This document shows, piece by piece, positions 8,276-18,178 of a DNA stretch of 64,000 nucleotides. Origin of the DNA: JBLMXQ01 sp050257855 (GTDB taxonomy: Bacteria; Acidobacteriota; Vicinamibacteria; Vicinamibacterales; CAVVIG01); NCBI GenBank assembly GCA_050257855.1, contig JBLMXQ010000096.1, forward strand, positions 6,530-70,529. Direction: 5' to 3'. The position numbers and the translations under genes are program-made. A model generated the notes under the pieces. It saw nothing but the letters and a program-made list of their open reading frames with translations. It had not been told where the DNA came from and did not search any database. Every line of letters begins with the position of its first letter. The stretch's first letter is position 1.

Positions 8276-8613
8276 CGGCGGCGGAGTTTCGTCGGATTGC
8301 TCTCGGAATGGATGGCGCGTCCGAGGGCGCCCACATGAATCACCCGGATTTCCGCGTCGGCGGTCGAATCTTTGCGACGATTCATCGGGGCGACGAACAC
8401 GGGATGGTGAAGCTGTCGCCCGGTGCACAGCGGCGATTCGTCCGCGAGCATCCGGGTGCGTTCGCGCCCGAGGCCGGGGCCTGGGGGCTCCAGGGCTGCA
8501 CCCGGGTCTATTTCGCCCGCGCAGACGAGGAGGCGGTCGGCGAGGCGATGACGCTGGCGTGGAGGCTCGCCTGCGAGCCGGGTGGACGTCGCCGGCCGCG
8601 CCCGAAGAAGTGA
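8272..8613 (+). CDS. MmcQ/YjbR family protein
   Basis: A 113-residue cytosolic protein with 'FRRIALGMDGASEGAHMNHPDFRVGGRIFATI', 'GMVKLSPGAQRRFVREHPGAFAPEAGAWGLQGCTRVYF' and a helical end. This is the MmcQ/YjbR fold, which resembles a double-wing DNA-binding motif; DNA binding is a structural suggestion for the family. The ATG overlaps the DUF6064 stop (ATGA), so the two genes are coupled. The C-terminus is an unusually basic 'GGRRRPRPKK' tail. Confidence 0.8.
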   Translation: MTAAEFRRIALGMDGASEGAHMNHPDFRVGGRIFATIHRGDEHGMVKLSPGAQRRFVREHPGAFAPEAGAWGLQGCTRVYFARADEEAVGEAMTLAWRLACEPGGRRRPRPKK

Positions 8614-8704
8614 ATGGTGCCTCAGCCCGGGTCTCGAACCATCCGTCCGGTCATCGCCTCTCGGTCGGCACCGACACGCATCGCGGGCCTGACGCTTCGG
8701 CGCG

Positions 8705-9694
8705 TTACCCCTGCGCCAGGATGCCGCGCAGCGCGTCGGCCACCTGCCGGCTCGCGGCGTCTGCCGTGACGATGTCGATCGCTTCGGGGCCGGGCGCGCC
8801 CAGCCGCAGCTCCACGGCGCGCGCGATCTGCTCCTGCTCAAAAATCCGGCGCCCCATGATCGCCTGATTCGCGCCGAGCGACTTGAGCATCGCGAGGCCG
8901 ACCGCGTCGACGGCGACGCGATCGTCGCCGGCAATGACGACGTTGCCCGCCTTGAGCTCGCCGTGCGACGGCCCGCCGTCGGTGAACGCCGCCACGCCGT
9001 CGAGGACGATCAGGTCCGGCCGGTACCCCGTGTTCAGCTCGGCGATCATGCGCCGCATGTCGGGCGAGGCGTGCATCGTGCGGCGAATCGGCTTGGGGGT
9101 CAGCCCGACCGACAGCTTCAGCGACATCGTGAAGACGCCGCCCGCGCCGTGCGTCTTGAGGCAGCAGGTCGAGACGGTGTACTCCGAGTCGACGATGAGG
9201 CGCGGGAGGTGAAAGCCGGCCGGCCAGTGCGATCCGGCCGGCGCGAACGCCACCCAGTCCCGGTCCTCGATCCGTTCGAAGTCCACGATGTCGAATCGGA
9301 GGTCGCGCGCGAGGTCGAACACGCCCTTCTTCTCCATGACGCCTCGCGTCTGCGGCGGGCCGCTCGATTCGCCGAGCGTGATGCTGCGGGCCCCGCGCCC
9401 GTGGAGCTCGGTGACGATCTGGGCCAGCGTGTCGGGATGCGTCGAGGCGGGCGACTCGTCCGCCGAGTTGAAATTGGGCTTCAGGACGACCCGTTTGCCG
9501 GCGATGCCGCCGACGTCGAGCAGCTTCAGGGCTTCGGACACGCCGCGCCGACGGTCGGCGGTCCGCACCAGGGCCACGCGGCTGCGGCGCGGCGCGAGGA
9601 TCGACGCCAGGCCGTCGGCGCGCAGCGCCGGCGTGAGCGCCAGACCGGCCGAGAGGGTGCGGACGAATTCGCGACGGCCGAGGAAACGGGGCAT
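8705..9694 (-). CDS. DUF362 domain protein with Tat-type leader
   Basis: A 329-residue protein. The ATG at 9694 has AAGGAGG upstream; an upstream in-frame ATG at 9730 is less likely. The N-terminus 'RFLGRREFVRTLSAGLAL' is a twin-arginine-like export signal. The body has 'VVLKPNFNSADESPASTHPDTLAQIV', 'SITLGESSGPP' and 'CCLKTHGAGGVFTMSLKLSVGL', the pattern of DUF362, and 'VIAGDDRVAVDAVGLAMLKSLG'. No ferredoxin motif is present, unlike some relatives. DUF362 proteins are of uncertain function. It is divergent from the CocE gene. Confidence 0.75.
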   Translation of the reverse strand: MPRFLGRREFVRTLSAGLALTPALRADGLASILAPRRSRVALVRTADRRRGVSEALKLLDVGGIAGKRVVLKPNFNSADESPASTHPDTLAQIVTELHGRGARSITLGESSGPPQTRGVMEKKGVFDLARDLRFDIVDFERIEDRDWVAFAPAGSHWPAGFHLPRLIVDSEYTVSTCCLKTHGAGGVFTMSLKLSVGLTPKPIRRTMHASPDMRRMIAELNTGYRPDLIVLDGVAAFTDGGPSHGELKAGNVVIAGDDRVAVDAVGLAMLKSLGANQAIMGRRIFEQEQIARAVELRLGAPGPEAIDIVTADAASRQVADALRGILAQG

Positions 9695-9831
9695 GGCGGC
9701 CTCCTTGACAGGGACATGCTGCGAATGCAAGAAGCGCCGCAGCCCCGATGCCGCGGCGTCGAGGACGCGGTGACGCCTGCGCCCGCCGGATTGCCGGCAT
9801 TCGGGTATCCTTGGCCGCCAGGAGGAGCCGC

Positions 9832-11694
9832 ATGACTCACCGCGTCCGCCGCGCCCCGGCGCTCGTTTCGCTGGCGGCGCTCGTCGCCGCCGCCGTGCTC
9901 TCGATCGCCTCCCCGCGCGGACAGGAGAACACGGCCGATCGCTTCGACGTCCGCGACGTCATGATTCCGGCGCGCGACGGCGTCCGGCTGCACGCGAAGA
10001 TCTTCACGCCGAGGAACCAGAGCGGGCCGCTGCCCTTCATCCTCTCCCGCACCCCGTACGGCGTCGAGAACGCGGCGGGCAAGTTCGTCACCTACCTGAA
10101 AGCGCTCGCCGACGAGGGCTACATCTTCGTCTTCGAGGACATCCGCGGGAAGTTCGGCTCGGAGGGCACGTTCGTCATGCAGCGCCCGGCCCGCGCGCCG
10201 GGCGATACGAAGTCGATCGACGAGGGGACCGACACCTACGACACGATCGACTGGCTGCTGAAGAACGGCGGGAACAACAACGGGCGCGTCGGCATGCTCG
10301 GCATCTCGTACGACGGCTGGACCACCATCATGGGCGCGCTCGAGCCGCATCCCGCGCTCAAGGCGATCTCGCCGCAGGCCTCGCCCGCCGACATGTGGCT
10401 CGGAGACGACTTCCACCACAACGGCGCGTTCCGCCTGAGCTACGGGTTCGAGTACGCGGCGATGATGGAGAGCGGGAAGAACGTCCAGCAGTTCGCCTTC
10501 GACCGCCACGACACGTACGACTGGTATCTCGGCCTCGGCCCGCTCGCGAACGTGAACCGGAAGTACCTCCACGAGAAGATTCCCACCTGGAACGACTACG
10601 TCGCCCATCCCGACTACGACGCCTTCTGGAAGCGCCAGACGCTCGTGCCGCACATCCTCGACGTGAAGGTGCCGACGCTGAACGTCGCCGGCTGGTGGGA
10701 CCAGGAGGATTTCTACGGCCCGATCCGGATCTACGACGCGCTCGAGGCGCACGACACGAAACATCTCAACTACCTCGTCGTCGGCCCATGGAACCATGGT
10801 GGCTGGTCGCGCGGCGGTGGCGACAGCCTCGGCCCGATTCCCTTCGGCAGCGCGACAGCGGAGTACTTCAGGGATCACGTCCAGGCGCCGTGGTTCGCGC
10901 ACTTCCTGAAGGACAAGGGCACGCTCGATCTGCCGGAAGCGCTCACCTTCGAGGCGGGCACGGACCGCTGGATGCGCTGGGATGCGTGGCCGCCGAAGGC
11001 GAAGACGGAGGCGCGATCGCTCTATTTCGCCGCGGACCAGGCGCTGTCGTTCGACAGGCCGACCGGGGCGGGCCCGCAGGCGTTCGACAGCTACGTCTCC
11101 GATCCCGCCCACCCGGTCCCGTACCGCCATCGTCCGATCCAGCCGACGTACTTCCCCGGGGGATCGAAGTGGTCCACGTGGCTGGTGGAGGATCAGCGGT
11201 TCGTCCGCGACCGGCCCGATGTGCTGACCTGGGAGACCGCGCCGCTCGACGCGGACGTGACGATAGCCGGCGAGGTCACCGCGCACCTGTTCGCGTCCAC
11301 GACGGGGAGCGATGCGGACTGGATCGTGAAGCTGATCGACGAGTACCCGGACGAGTATCCGGCCGACTGGAACCTGGCGGGCTACGAGCTGATGGTGTCG
11401 AACGAGGTATTCCGCGGCCGGTACCGCAAGAGCATCGAGAAGCCGGCGCCGATCCCGCCGAACGTCGTGCTCGAGTACACGTGGAGCCTGCACACCCAGG
11501 ACTACACGTTCCGCAAGGGGCACCGTATCGCGGTTCAGGTGCAGAGCACGTGGTTCCCGATCATCGACCGGAACCCGCAGACCTTCGTGCCGAACATCTT
11601 TGAAGCGAAGGCGGGGGACTTCCGATCGGCGACCGACCGCATCTACCGCTCGGCGCGATATCCTTCCTCCGTGGTGCTGCCCGTCGTGCGATGA
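9832..11694 (+). CDS. CocE/NonD family hydrolase (X-Pro dipeptidyl-peptidase-like)
   Basis: A 620-residue secreted hydrolase with a signal peptide in the first ~30 residues. The alpha/beta-hydrolase domain includes 'RDGVRLHAKIFTP', 'EDIRGKFGSEG' and the nucleophile elbow 'GISYDGW' with Ser159; 'GWWDQEDFYGPIRIYDAL' carries the acid and 'GPWNHGGW' the catalytic His. The last 200 residues form the jelly-roll X-Pro_dipept_C domain ('ITGEVTAHLFASTTGSDADWIVKLIDEYPDEYP'-like). These enzymes cleave esters or acyl-peptides, including alpha-amino-acid esters. AGGAGG precedes the ATG, and its stop overlaps the EcsC gene. Confidence 0.87.
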   Translation: MTHRVRRAPALVSLAALVAAAVLSIASPRGQENTADRFDVRDVMIPARDGVRLHAKIFTPRNQSGPLPFILSRTPYGVENAAGKFVTYLKALADEGYIFVFEDIRGKFGSEGTFVMQRPARAPGDTKSIDEGTDTYDTIDWLLKNGGNNNGRVGMLGISYDGWTTIMGALEPHPALKAISPQASPADMWLGDDFHHNGAFRLSYGFEYAAMMESGKNVQQFAFDRHDTYDWYLGLGPLANVNRKYLHEKIPTWNDYVAHPDYDAFWKRQTLVPHILDVKVPTLNVAGWWDQEDFYGPIRIYDALEAHDTKHLNYLVVGPWNHGGWSRGGGDSLGPIPFGSATAEYFRDHVQAPWFAHFLKDKGTLDLPEALTFEAGTDRWMRWDAWPPKAKTEARSLYFAADQALSFDRPTGAGPQAFDSYVSDPAHPVPYRHRPIQPTYFPGGSKWSTWLVEDQRFVRDRPDVLTWETAPLDADVTIAGEVTAHLFASTTGSDADWIVKLIDEYPDEYPADWNLAGYELMVSNEVFRGRYRKSIEKPAPIPPNVVLEYTWSLHTQDYTFRKGHRIAVQVQSTWFPIIDRNPQTFVPNIFEAKAGDFRSATDRIYRSARYPSSVVLPVVR

Positions 11695-12470
11695 CCCTCG
11701 ATGACCTCGACGATCTCCGCCGGGCGAAGGCGCTGCTCGATCACCCGAGCTTCGCGTCGAGGGTGAGCAACCTGCTCGGCGCGCCGGTCGAGCGCGGCCT
11801 CGAGCTGCTGCCGTCGAACTGGGCGGCGGTCGTGGCCGACGCCACGCGCGCCGCGCTGCAGAAGGCGCTCGACCTCGCCGTGTCGACGCTGGACGATCGG
11901 AGGAGCGGACCGCCCTCGCCGATCTTCCACAAGCTGGCCGTCGCGGCGACCGGCGCGGGCGGAGGCGCGCTCGGCCTCGCAGCGCTGCCACTCGAACTCC
12001 CGGTCTCGACCGCCGTGATGCTGCGCTCGATCGCCGACGTCGCGCGCAGCGAGGGGGAGCACATCAGGACCGTGGAGGCGCGGCTGGCCTGCCTCGAGGT
12101 GTTCGCGCTCGGCGGCCGCGCGAACAGTGACGATGCGGCGGAGACCGGGTATTTCGCGGTGCGCCTCGCGCTGGCGCGCGCCGTCAGCGAGGCCGCCGAG
12201 TTCATCGCCGAGCGCGGCATCGCGCAGGAGGGCGCGCCCGCCATCGTGAGGTTGATCGCGCAAATCGCGTCGGGCTTCGGCGCGACCGTCTCCGAGAAAG
12301 CCGCGGCGCAGGCCATCCCGATCATCGGCGCCGCCGGCGGCGCCATCGTCAACCTGCTCTTCATCGATCACTTCCAGGATGTCGCGCGCGGCCATTTCGC
12401 CGTGAGGCGGATCGAGCGCCGGTACGGCGCCGACGCGACGAGGGCGGCCTACGAGGCGATTGACGCGTGA
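11691..12470 (+). CDS. EcsC family protein
   Basis: A 259-residue protein. 'KLAVAATGAGGGALGLAALPLELPVSTAVMLRSIADVARSEGE' and 'AQAIPIIGAAGGAIVNLLFIDHFQDVARGHFAVRRIERRYG' are the two conserved blocks of EcsC proteins, with amphipathic glycine-rich helices suggesting membrane association. EcsC was named after the Bacillus ABC transporter operon ecsABC; its function is unclear. The start overlaps the hydrolase stop (ATGA). Its 3' end overlaps by 110 bases the convergent methyltransferase ORF on the minus strand. Confidence 0.8.
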   Translation: MTLDDLDDLRRAKALLDHPSFASRVSNLLGAPVERGLELLPSNWAAVVADATRAALQKALDLAVSTLDDRRSGPPSPIFHKLAVAATGAGGGALGLAALPLELPVSTAVMLRSIADVARSEGEHIRTVEARLACLEVFALGGRANSDDAAETGYFAVRLALARAVSEAAEFIAERGIAQEGAPAIVRLIAQIASGFGATVSEKAAAQAIPIIGAAGGAIVNLLFIDHFQDVARGHFAVRRIERRYGADATRAAYEAIDA

Positions 12471-13083
12471 CAGTTCGAGGACTGGACGACTTGAAAGCCA
12501 GCCATACCGTGTGTCCGCCGCACTCGGGATCCTCGGGCTGCCAGGTCCGCAGCGTGAAGCCGTGCGACGCGAGCAGTTGTTGGTACTCGGCCGGATCGAG
12601 GCTTGCGTGGTACAGCGGCTCGCCGCGGTAGGATCCGATCGCTTCCCCCGCGCGCGGTCCGCTCGTGAACATCAGCGCGGCGCCGGGGGCGGCGTGGGCG
12701 GCGAATCGAGCGAACATCGCGCGCTGCTCGTCCATCGTCAGGTGGAAGAAGCTGTCCCACGCGATGATGCCGTCGAAGCGGGACGCGAGCGCGAGCACCC
12801 GCATGTCGGACACGACCCACTCGTGATCGGGAAGCCGGGCCCGGCAGAGGGCGATCATCGAATTGGATGCATCGACGCCTGTCACGTGGAACCCGCGCGC
12901 GATGATGTAGCGCGCGATCGGCTCGGCGGTGCCGCAGCCGACGTCGAGGACGGCGCCGCCGGCAGCCACCTCGCCGAGAAACCGATCCAGCCAGACCTGC
13001 TCGCGAAACGGCGCGGCGCGGCGGTCCCGGTCGAAGTCGTGCGCGTGGCGCTCGTAGAGATCGATGACGGCGTCGTGACACAC
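12361..13083 (-). CDS. class I SAM-dependent methyltransferase
   Basis: A 240-residue protein started at the GTG at 13083, which follows AGGAG at a good distance. It contains 'VLDVGCGTAEPIARYIIARGFHVTGVDASNSMIALCR' (SAM-binding motifs I and II), 'WVVSDMRVLALASRFDGIIAWDSFFHL' and 'TSGPRAGEAIGSYRGEPLYHASLDPAEYQQLLASHGF', a well-known small-molecule methyltransferase pattern. The usual family end is near 'GGHTVWLA'; here the frame continues for about 44 Arg/Ser-rich residues into the antisense of the EcsC gene, which may be a lost stop codon. The substrate is unknown. Confidence 0.72.
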   Translation of the reverse strand: MCHDAVIDLYERHAHDFDRDRRAAPFREQVWLDRFLGEVAAGGAVLDVGCGTAEPIARYIIARGFHVTGVDASNSMIALCRARLPDHEWVVSDMRVLALASRFDGIIAWDSFFHLTMDEQRAMFARFAAHAAPGAALMFTSGPRAGEAIGSYRGEPLYHASLDPAEYQQLLASHGFTLRTWQPEDPECGGHTVWLAFKSSSPRTVTRQSPRRPPSSRRRRTGARSASRRNGRARHPGSDR

Positions 13084-13205
13084 GGGTCGAAGGCTCCTGA
13101 CCGCCCCTATTCGTCCGTGTTCCACCTCACGCGGGCGAAGCGCCTCGAGGCGTTCATGGCGATCTCCATTCGGCATCCGTCCGTCGCAACGACAGGACCG
13201 GGGGC

Positions 13206-13808
<603 letters not shown>

Positions 13809-13948
13809 CGGTGTGACTTCCGCTGCCTAGGATACAGGGACTGCTCCGGTTGCGGGCGGGGCGGCCGGCGCCGGACGTCAACTCGGTGCGGAGCGATCGT
13901 GCGATTCGTGGTACTCTCTCTTCAGCCGTTTCCCGCAAAGGAGCCGCA

Positions 13949-14230
13949 ATGGCGAAGAAGGCAGCGCGCAAGTCCGCCCGCAAACCGAGCGCGGCGTTCA
14001 TGAAACCCATGACGCCCAGCGCGGCACTGGCAGAGGTCATCGGCGCCAAGCCGATGCCGCGGACCGAGGTCACCAAGAAACTCTGGGGCTACATCAAGAA
14101 GAACGGTCTGCAGGACAAGAAGAACAAGCGGATGATCAAGGCCGACGCCGCGCTCAAGCCCGTGTTCGGCGGAAAGGCGACCGTCAACATGTTCGAGATG
14201 ACCAAGCTGGTCAGCCGGCACCTGAAATAG
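13949..14230 (+). CDS. SWIB/MDM2 domain protein
   Basis: A 93-residue protein with AAAGGAG before its ATG. An Arg/Lys/Ala-rich N-terminus ('KKAARKSARKPSA') precedes a complete SWIB domain: 'PSAALAEVIGAKPMPRTEVTKKLWGYIKKNGLQDKKNKRMIKADAALKPVFGG' and 'VNMFEMTKLVSRHL'. In bacteria these domains occur in Chlamydia topoisomerase and as short stand-alone proteins; a DNA- or chromatin-associated role is plausible from the basic tail. A strong hairpin follows the stop. Confidence 0.85.
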   Translation: MAKKAARKSARKPSAAFMKPMTPSAALAEVIGAKPMPRTEVTKKLWGYIKKNGLQDKKNKRMIKADAALKPVFGGKATVNMFEMTKLVSRHLK

Positions 14231-14241
14231 CGAACATGGCC

Positions 14242-14267
14242 AATGGGGTAAGGGCGCTTACCCCATT
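14242..14267. terminator. bidirectional hairpin between convergent genes
   Basis: AATGGGGTAAG-GGCG-CTTACCCCATT is a perfect 11-bp stem with a 4-base loop between the SWIB gene (+) and ADOP permease (-). There is no long T-run, but the AA/TT ends and position fit a terminator for both strands. Confidence 0.7.
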
Positions 14268-14273
14268 CGGCTG

Positions 14274-16790
14274 TTACTCGTATCTCAGGGCCTGCATCGG
14301 TTCCACTTGCGACGCCCGTCGCGCGGGGATGAGGCCTGCGCCAACCGCCACGACAGCCAGCGACGCGGCCGCCCCGGCCAGCACCAGCGGGTCCCACCCG
14401 TTCAACTGATACAGCAGCGACTGGGCGAGCCGCCCCAGCCAGAGGGCGGCGACCAGTCCGATGACGCCGCCGACGACCGTCATGCGCCCGACCTGTGCGA
14501 GCACCATTCCGAGGACGCGGCCGGGCGCCGCGCCGAGCGCCATGCGCAGGCCGATCTCGCGCGTGCGCTGCGCCACGGTGTAGGCGAGCACGCCGTAGAG
14601 GCCGACGGCGGCGAGCAGCGTCGCGAGGCCGGCGAACGCCGCCGCCAGCACGCTGATGAAGCGGTCGATGAACACGTTCTCCCGGACCTGCTCCGGCATC
14701 GTCCGCAGGTTCTCGACCGGCAGGTTCGGGTCGAGCCGCGCCACCACCTTGGGGATCGTGGCGATGACGTCCTCGGGCGCGAGCGCCGTCCGGACGAAGA
14801 AGCTGATCGCGCCCAGGTCGGGATCCTGCCGGTACGGACGGAAGAACAGCGGCGGCGCCGGCTCCTTCACGTTGCTGTACTTCGCGTTCCGGACCAGGCC
14901 GACGATTTCCGTGTCGAGCGGGCTGGCGCTGCCCTTGCCCGAGCCGATCCGCTTGCCGACGGCGTCGCGGCCGAGGTTGAACTTCTTCGCGAACGCCTCG
15001 TTGACGATGGCCACCATCGGCGCGCCGTCGGCGTCGGCGCGCGTGAACTCGCGTCCGCTGATGAGCGGGATGCCGAGCGTGCGGAAGTATCCCGGGCCGA
15101 CTTCGTTGTAGCGCGAGTTGGTGTTCGTGTCGGGCCCCGCCTTGAATCCCTCCACCACGACGTCGCTGCCCCAGTTGTCGCCCCCGAGCAGCGGAACGAG
15201 CGACGAGGAGACGCCGTTGACGCCCGGCTGCGCGGCGAGCTCGTCCTCGAGCCGCTCGAACAGCGCGCGGGTCTTCTGCACCGTGTAGCCGCTCAGCGCC
15301 GGCGAGAGGCCGAACGTGATCACATGATCCACGTTCAGACCCAGATCTGTCCGGCTGACGTTCACGAGACTCCGCGTGAACAGGCCGGCGGCCACGAGCA
15401 GCGCCATCGACAGCGCGATCTGCGCCGTGGCGAGCGACGTGCGGAAGCGGGCCGCGGCGCGCGCGCCCGAGGGCTGCCCGGCCTGGCCTTTCAGCGTCGA
15501 CACCAGATCGGGCCTCGTGCTGTGCAGGGCGGGGAAGAGCCCGAAGAGGAGGCCGGTCCCGATGGTCAGCGCCGCCGCGAACGCGAGGGCTGTTCCGTCG
15601 AGGTGGGGCTGCAGGTTCGCGGCGAGCTCCGGCGGGAGCATCGAGGCGATGAGATCGAGCGTCCAGCGCGCGACGACAAGCCCCGCGACACCGCCGAAGA
15701 CAGCGAGGAGGCACGATTCGAGCAGCAGCTGTCTGACCAGCTGCCATCGGCCGGCGCCAATCGACAGCCGCACGGCCATTTCGCCGGCGCGCGCCGCCGA
15801 TCGCGCGAGCAGGAGGTTGGCGATGTTCGCGCAGGCAATCATCAGGACGAACGCCGTCACGGCGAGCAGCAGCGTGAGCGGCGCCCGGGCATCACGGTCC
15901 ATCGAGCTCTGCCCGCGGCCGCCGGGCGTCAGCACGATCGGCTTCGTCCGGAACCGCGCCATCGTCTGGTCGCTCAGGCCTTTCTGCAGCGGCGCTTCGA
16001 CGTCGTTCACGATGGCGTGATACTGCGTGTTGAGCTGCGCGCGCGCCTGATCGAGCGACACGTCGGGGCGGAGCCGCGCGAACAGATAGATCCAGTAGTT
16101 CCGGCGATCGTCGAACCGCTTGAGGGTGTCGGCGGTCTGGTTCGGGAACTGTAATCCCGCCATCGTCATCGGCACGTACACCTGCGGCCTGGAGCCGAGC
16201 GTCGTGCCGTCGAATCCCCGCGGCGCCACGCCCACGATCGTCATCGGTGCGCCGTTGACGACAATCGCCTGGTTCAGGACGTGCGGGTCCCGCGCGAACT
16301 GCTGCTCCCAGTACCCGTACCCGAGCACGACGACGTGGGCTTCGCCAATCGTGCGGTCGTCGTCTGGTCCGAGCAGCCGGCCGAGCGCCGGGCGCAGGCC
16401 GAGCACGGGAAAGTAGCTGCCGGACACGAACAGGCCCTGGCCGCTGAGCGTCTGACCGCGGGCCGCCAGGTTCGCGCCGAAGAGACGATGGGCGGCCAGA
16501 CCCGTGAAGACCTTCTGCGCCTTCGCCAGATCCCGGTACATCGGATAGCTGAACACGACGTCGCAGTCGCCCGCCTGGTTGCACGACTGCGAACCCGGCT
16601 TCGGCCCGGGCGCGGCCAGGTTGACGAGCAGGCCCGGCTGTCTGGCCGGCAGCGACTTGAGCAGCAGCTGGTTGAACATCGAGAAAATCGCCGCGTTGGC
16701 GCCTATCCCGAGCGCCAGCGAAATGATGGCGACCGCCGTCACGAACGGCGTCTTGAAGAGCATCCGGAGGGCGAATTTGAGGTCGAGCAT
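14274..16790 (-). CDS. ADOP-type ABC transporter permease (MacB/FtsX-like), no prefix domain
   Basis: An 838-residue protein with the duplicated MacB_PCD/FtsX architecture. It begins with 'LDLKFALRMLFKTPFVTAVAIISLALGIGANAAIFS', has a ~300-residue periplasmic MacB-like core, FtsX helices with 'RAGEMAVRLSIGAGRWQLVRQLL', a second periplasmic core and a last FtsX block with 'QRTREIGLRMALGAAPGRVLGMVL', ending 'RRASQVEPMQALRYE'. These orphan permeases are a hallmark of Acidobacteriota. Unlike the second copy (42032-44689) it lacks the N-terminal prefix helix domain and has no adjacent PadR gene. No ATPase gene is nearby; the exported substrate is unknown. Confidence 0.88.
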   Translation of the reverse strand: MLDLKFALRMLFKTPFVTAVAIISLALGIGANAAIFSMFNQLLLKSLPARQPGLLVNLAAPGPKPGSQSCNQAGDCDVVFSYPMYRDLAKAQKVFTGLAAHRLFGANLAARGQTLSGQGLFVSGSYFPVLGLRPALGRLLGPDDDRTIGEAHVVVLGYGYWEQQFARDPHVLNQAIVVNGAPMTIVGVAPRGFDGTTLGSRPQVYVPMTMAGLQFPNQTADTLKRFDDRRNYWIYLFARLRPDVSLDQARAQLNTQYHAIVNDVEAPLQKGLSDQTMARFRTKPIVLTPGGRGQSSMDRDARAPLTLLLAVTAFVLMIACANIANLLLARSAARAGEMAVRLSIGAGRWQLVRQLLLESCLLAVFGGVAGLVVARWTLDLIASMLPPELAANLQPHLDGTALAFAAALTIGTGLLFGLFPALHSTRPDLVSTLKGQAGQPSGARAAARFRTSLATAQIALSMALLVAAGLFTRSLVNVSRTDLGLNVDHVITFGLSPALSGYTVQKTRALFERLEDELAAQPGVNGVSSSLVPLLGGDNWGSDVVVEGFKAGPDTNTNSRYNEVGPGYFRTLGIPLISGREFTRADADGAPMVAIVNEAFAKKFNLGRDAVGKRIGSGKGSASPLDTEIVGLVRNAKYSNVKEPAPPLFFRPYRQDPDLGAISFFVRTALAPEDVIATIPKVVARLDPNLPVENLRTMPEQVRENVFIDRFISVLAAAFAGLATLLAAVGLYGVLAYTVAQRTREIGLRMALGAAPGRVLGMVLAQVGRMTVVGGVIGLVAALWLGRLAQSLLYQLNGWDPLVLAGAAASLAVVAVGAGLIPARRASQVEPMQALRYE

Positions 16791-16836
16791 GCAGCTTTAT
16801 AGACGTATCCGGGCGGCCGATGGTTTACTGAATCCG

Positions 16837-18171
16837 ATGGCGGCCCCCTTTCCACCCGGTCCGGCGCGTCCGATCTTCGGGAGCCTCATCGCGCCCGGCC
16901 GCGATCCGCTCCAGCTCTTCACCGGGCTCGCGCGTACCCACGGGGATCTCGTGCACTTCCGGATGACAGGCGAGCACGTGTTCCTGGTCAGCCGTCCCGA
17001 CATCATCCGGGACGTGCTCGTGACGAGCAGCCGCAACTTCACCAAGAGCCGCGGGCTCGAGCGCGCGAAGAACCTCCTCGGCGAAGGCCTGCTGACGAGC
17101 GAGGGTGCGTCGCATCTCCGCAGCCGGCGGCTGCTTCAACCGGCGTTCCATCGCGAACGAATCGCGGCGTACGCCACCGTGATGGCCGAGTACGCGGAGC
17201 GCGAAGCGTCGCGCTGGACGGCCGGCGCACCCTTCGATGCCGCGCAGGCGATGTCGCGTCTCACGCTCGCCATCGTCGGCAGGACATTGTTCGACGCCGA
17301 CGTGGAGGCGAGCGCCGACGAAGTCGGCGACGCGCTGACGCGTGTGCTCAACACGTTCTGGGTGACGCTGCTGCCGTTTTCCGGACTCATCGAGCGGCTG
17401 CCGGTTCCGACGTTCCGGCGCGGCCGCGCCGCCCGCGCCAGGCTCGACGCCATCATCTACCGGCTCATCGCCCACCGCCGTGCCAGCGGCCGCGATCACG
17501 GAGACCTGCTGTCGATGCTGCTGCAGGCACAGGACGAGGAGAGTGGCGGGGGCGGGTTCACGGATCGGCAGGTCAGAGACGAGGCAATGACGCTCCTGCT
17601 GGCCGGACACGAGACAACCGCCAACGCGCTGACCTGGACGTGGTATCTGCTTGGTCAGGCGCCCGAAGTCGAACGGAAGCTGCACGAGGAGATTGACAGC
17701 GTTCTCGGAGGACGGTTGCCGCAGGCCGCCGACGTCGCCCGCCTGCCGTTCGTCGAGCGCGTCGTTACCGAGGCGATGCGGCTGTACCCGCCGGCGTGGA
17801 TGATCGGACGCCGTGCGATTGCCGAGCAGCCGCTCGACGGGTACGTCGCGCCGCCGCGCTCGATCGTCTTCATGAGCCAGTGGGTCGTGCACCGCGATCG
17901 GCGCTGGTTCGAGGAGCCGGAGCGCTTCGCGCCCGATCGCTGGACGCCGGCGTTCAGGACGTCGCTGCCGAAGTTTGCCTATTTTCCGTTCGGCGGCGGG
18001 CCGCGCCAGTGCATCGGCGAGCCGTTCGCGTGGATGGAGCTCGTGCTGCTCGTCTCGACCATCGCCCGGCGCTGGCGGCTGCGGCCCGTTCCCGGGCATC
18101 CCGTCGTGCCTCAGCCGCTGGTGACGCTCCGCGCGAAGCACGGCCTCCAGGTCACGGCTGAGAGACGATGA
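16837..18171 (+). CDS. cytochrome P450
   Basis: A 444-residue P450 with all the hallmarks: the I-helix oxygen-binding motif 'LLAGHETTANAL', the K-helix ExxR in 'VTEAMRLYPP', the 'PERFAPDRWTP' segment and the heme loop 'FPFGGGPRQCIGEPFAWME' with Cys392 as the thiolate ligand. It lacks a membrane anchor and a fused reductase, so needs separate redox partners. The closest type is CYP102/CYP4-like bacterial class with broad fatty or terpenoid substrates. I use the ATG at 16837; further upstream sequence lies in the divergent ADOP start. Its 3' end is only seven bases from the convergent bcp gene. Confidence 0.9.
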   Translation: MAAPFPPGPARPIFGSLIAPGRDPLQLFTGLARTHGDLVHFRMTGEHVFLVSRPDIIRDVLVTSSRNFTKSRGLERAKNLLGEGLLTSEGASHLRSRRLLQPAFHRERIAAYATVMAEYAEREASRWTAGAPFDAAQAMSRLTLAIVGRTLFDADVEASADEVGDALTRVLNTFWVTLLPFSGLIERLPVPTFRRGRAARARLDAIIYRLIAHRRASGRDHGDLLSMLLQAQDEESGGGGFTDRQVRDEAMTLLLAGHETTANALTWTWYLLGQAPEVERKLHEEIDSVLGGRLPQAADVARLPFVERVVTEAMRLYPPAWMIGRRAIAEQPLDGYVAPPRSIVFMSQWVVHRDRRWFEEPERFAPDRWTPAFRTSLPKFAYFPFGGGPRQCIGEPFAWMELVLLVSTIARRWRLRPVPGHPVVPQPLVTLRAKHGLQVTAERR

Positions 18172-18178
18172 AGCTTGC

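Noticed and set aside
8614..8704. tRNA-like sequence (TTCGA on the minus strand followed by GGCACCA-type end)
   Set aside because: The T-stem does not pair and no anticodon or D arm can be drawn, so it is probably chance.
13084..13205. Tiny ORF upstream of the minus-strand methyltransferase
   Set aside because: About 20 codons, no ribosome binding site worth noting and no resemblance to a leader peptide.
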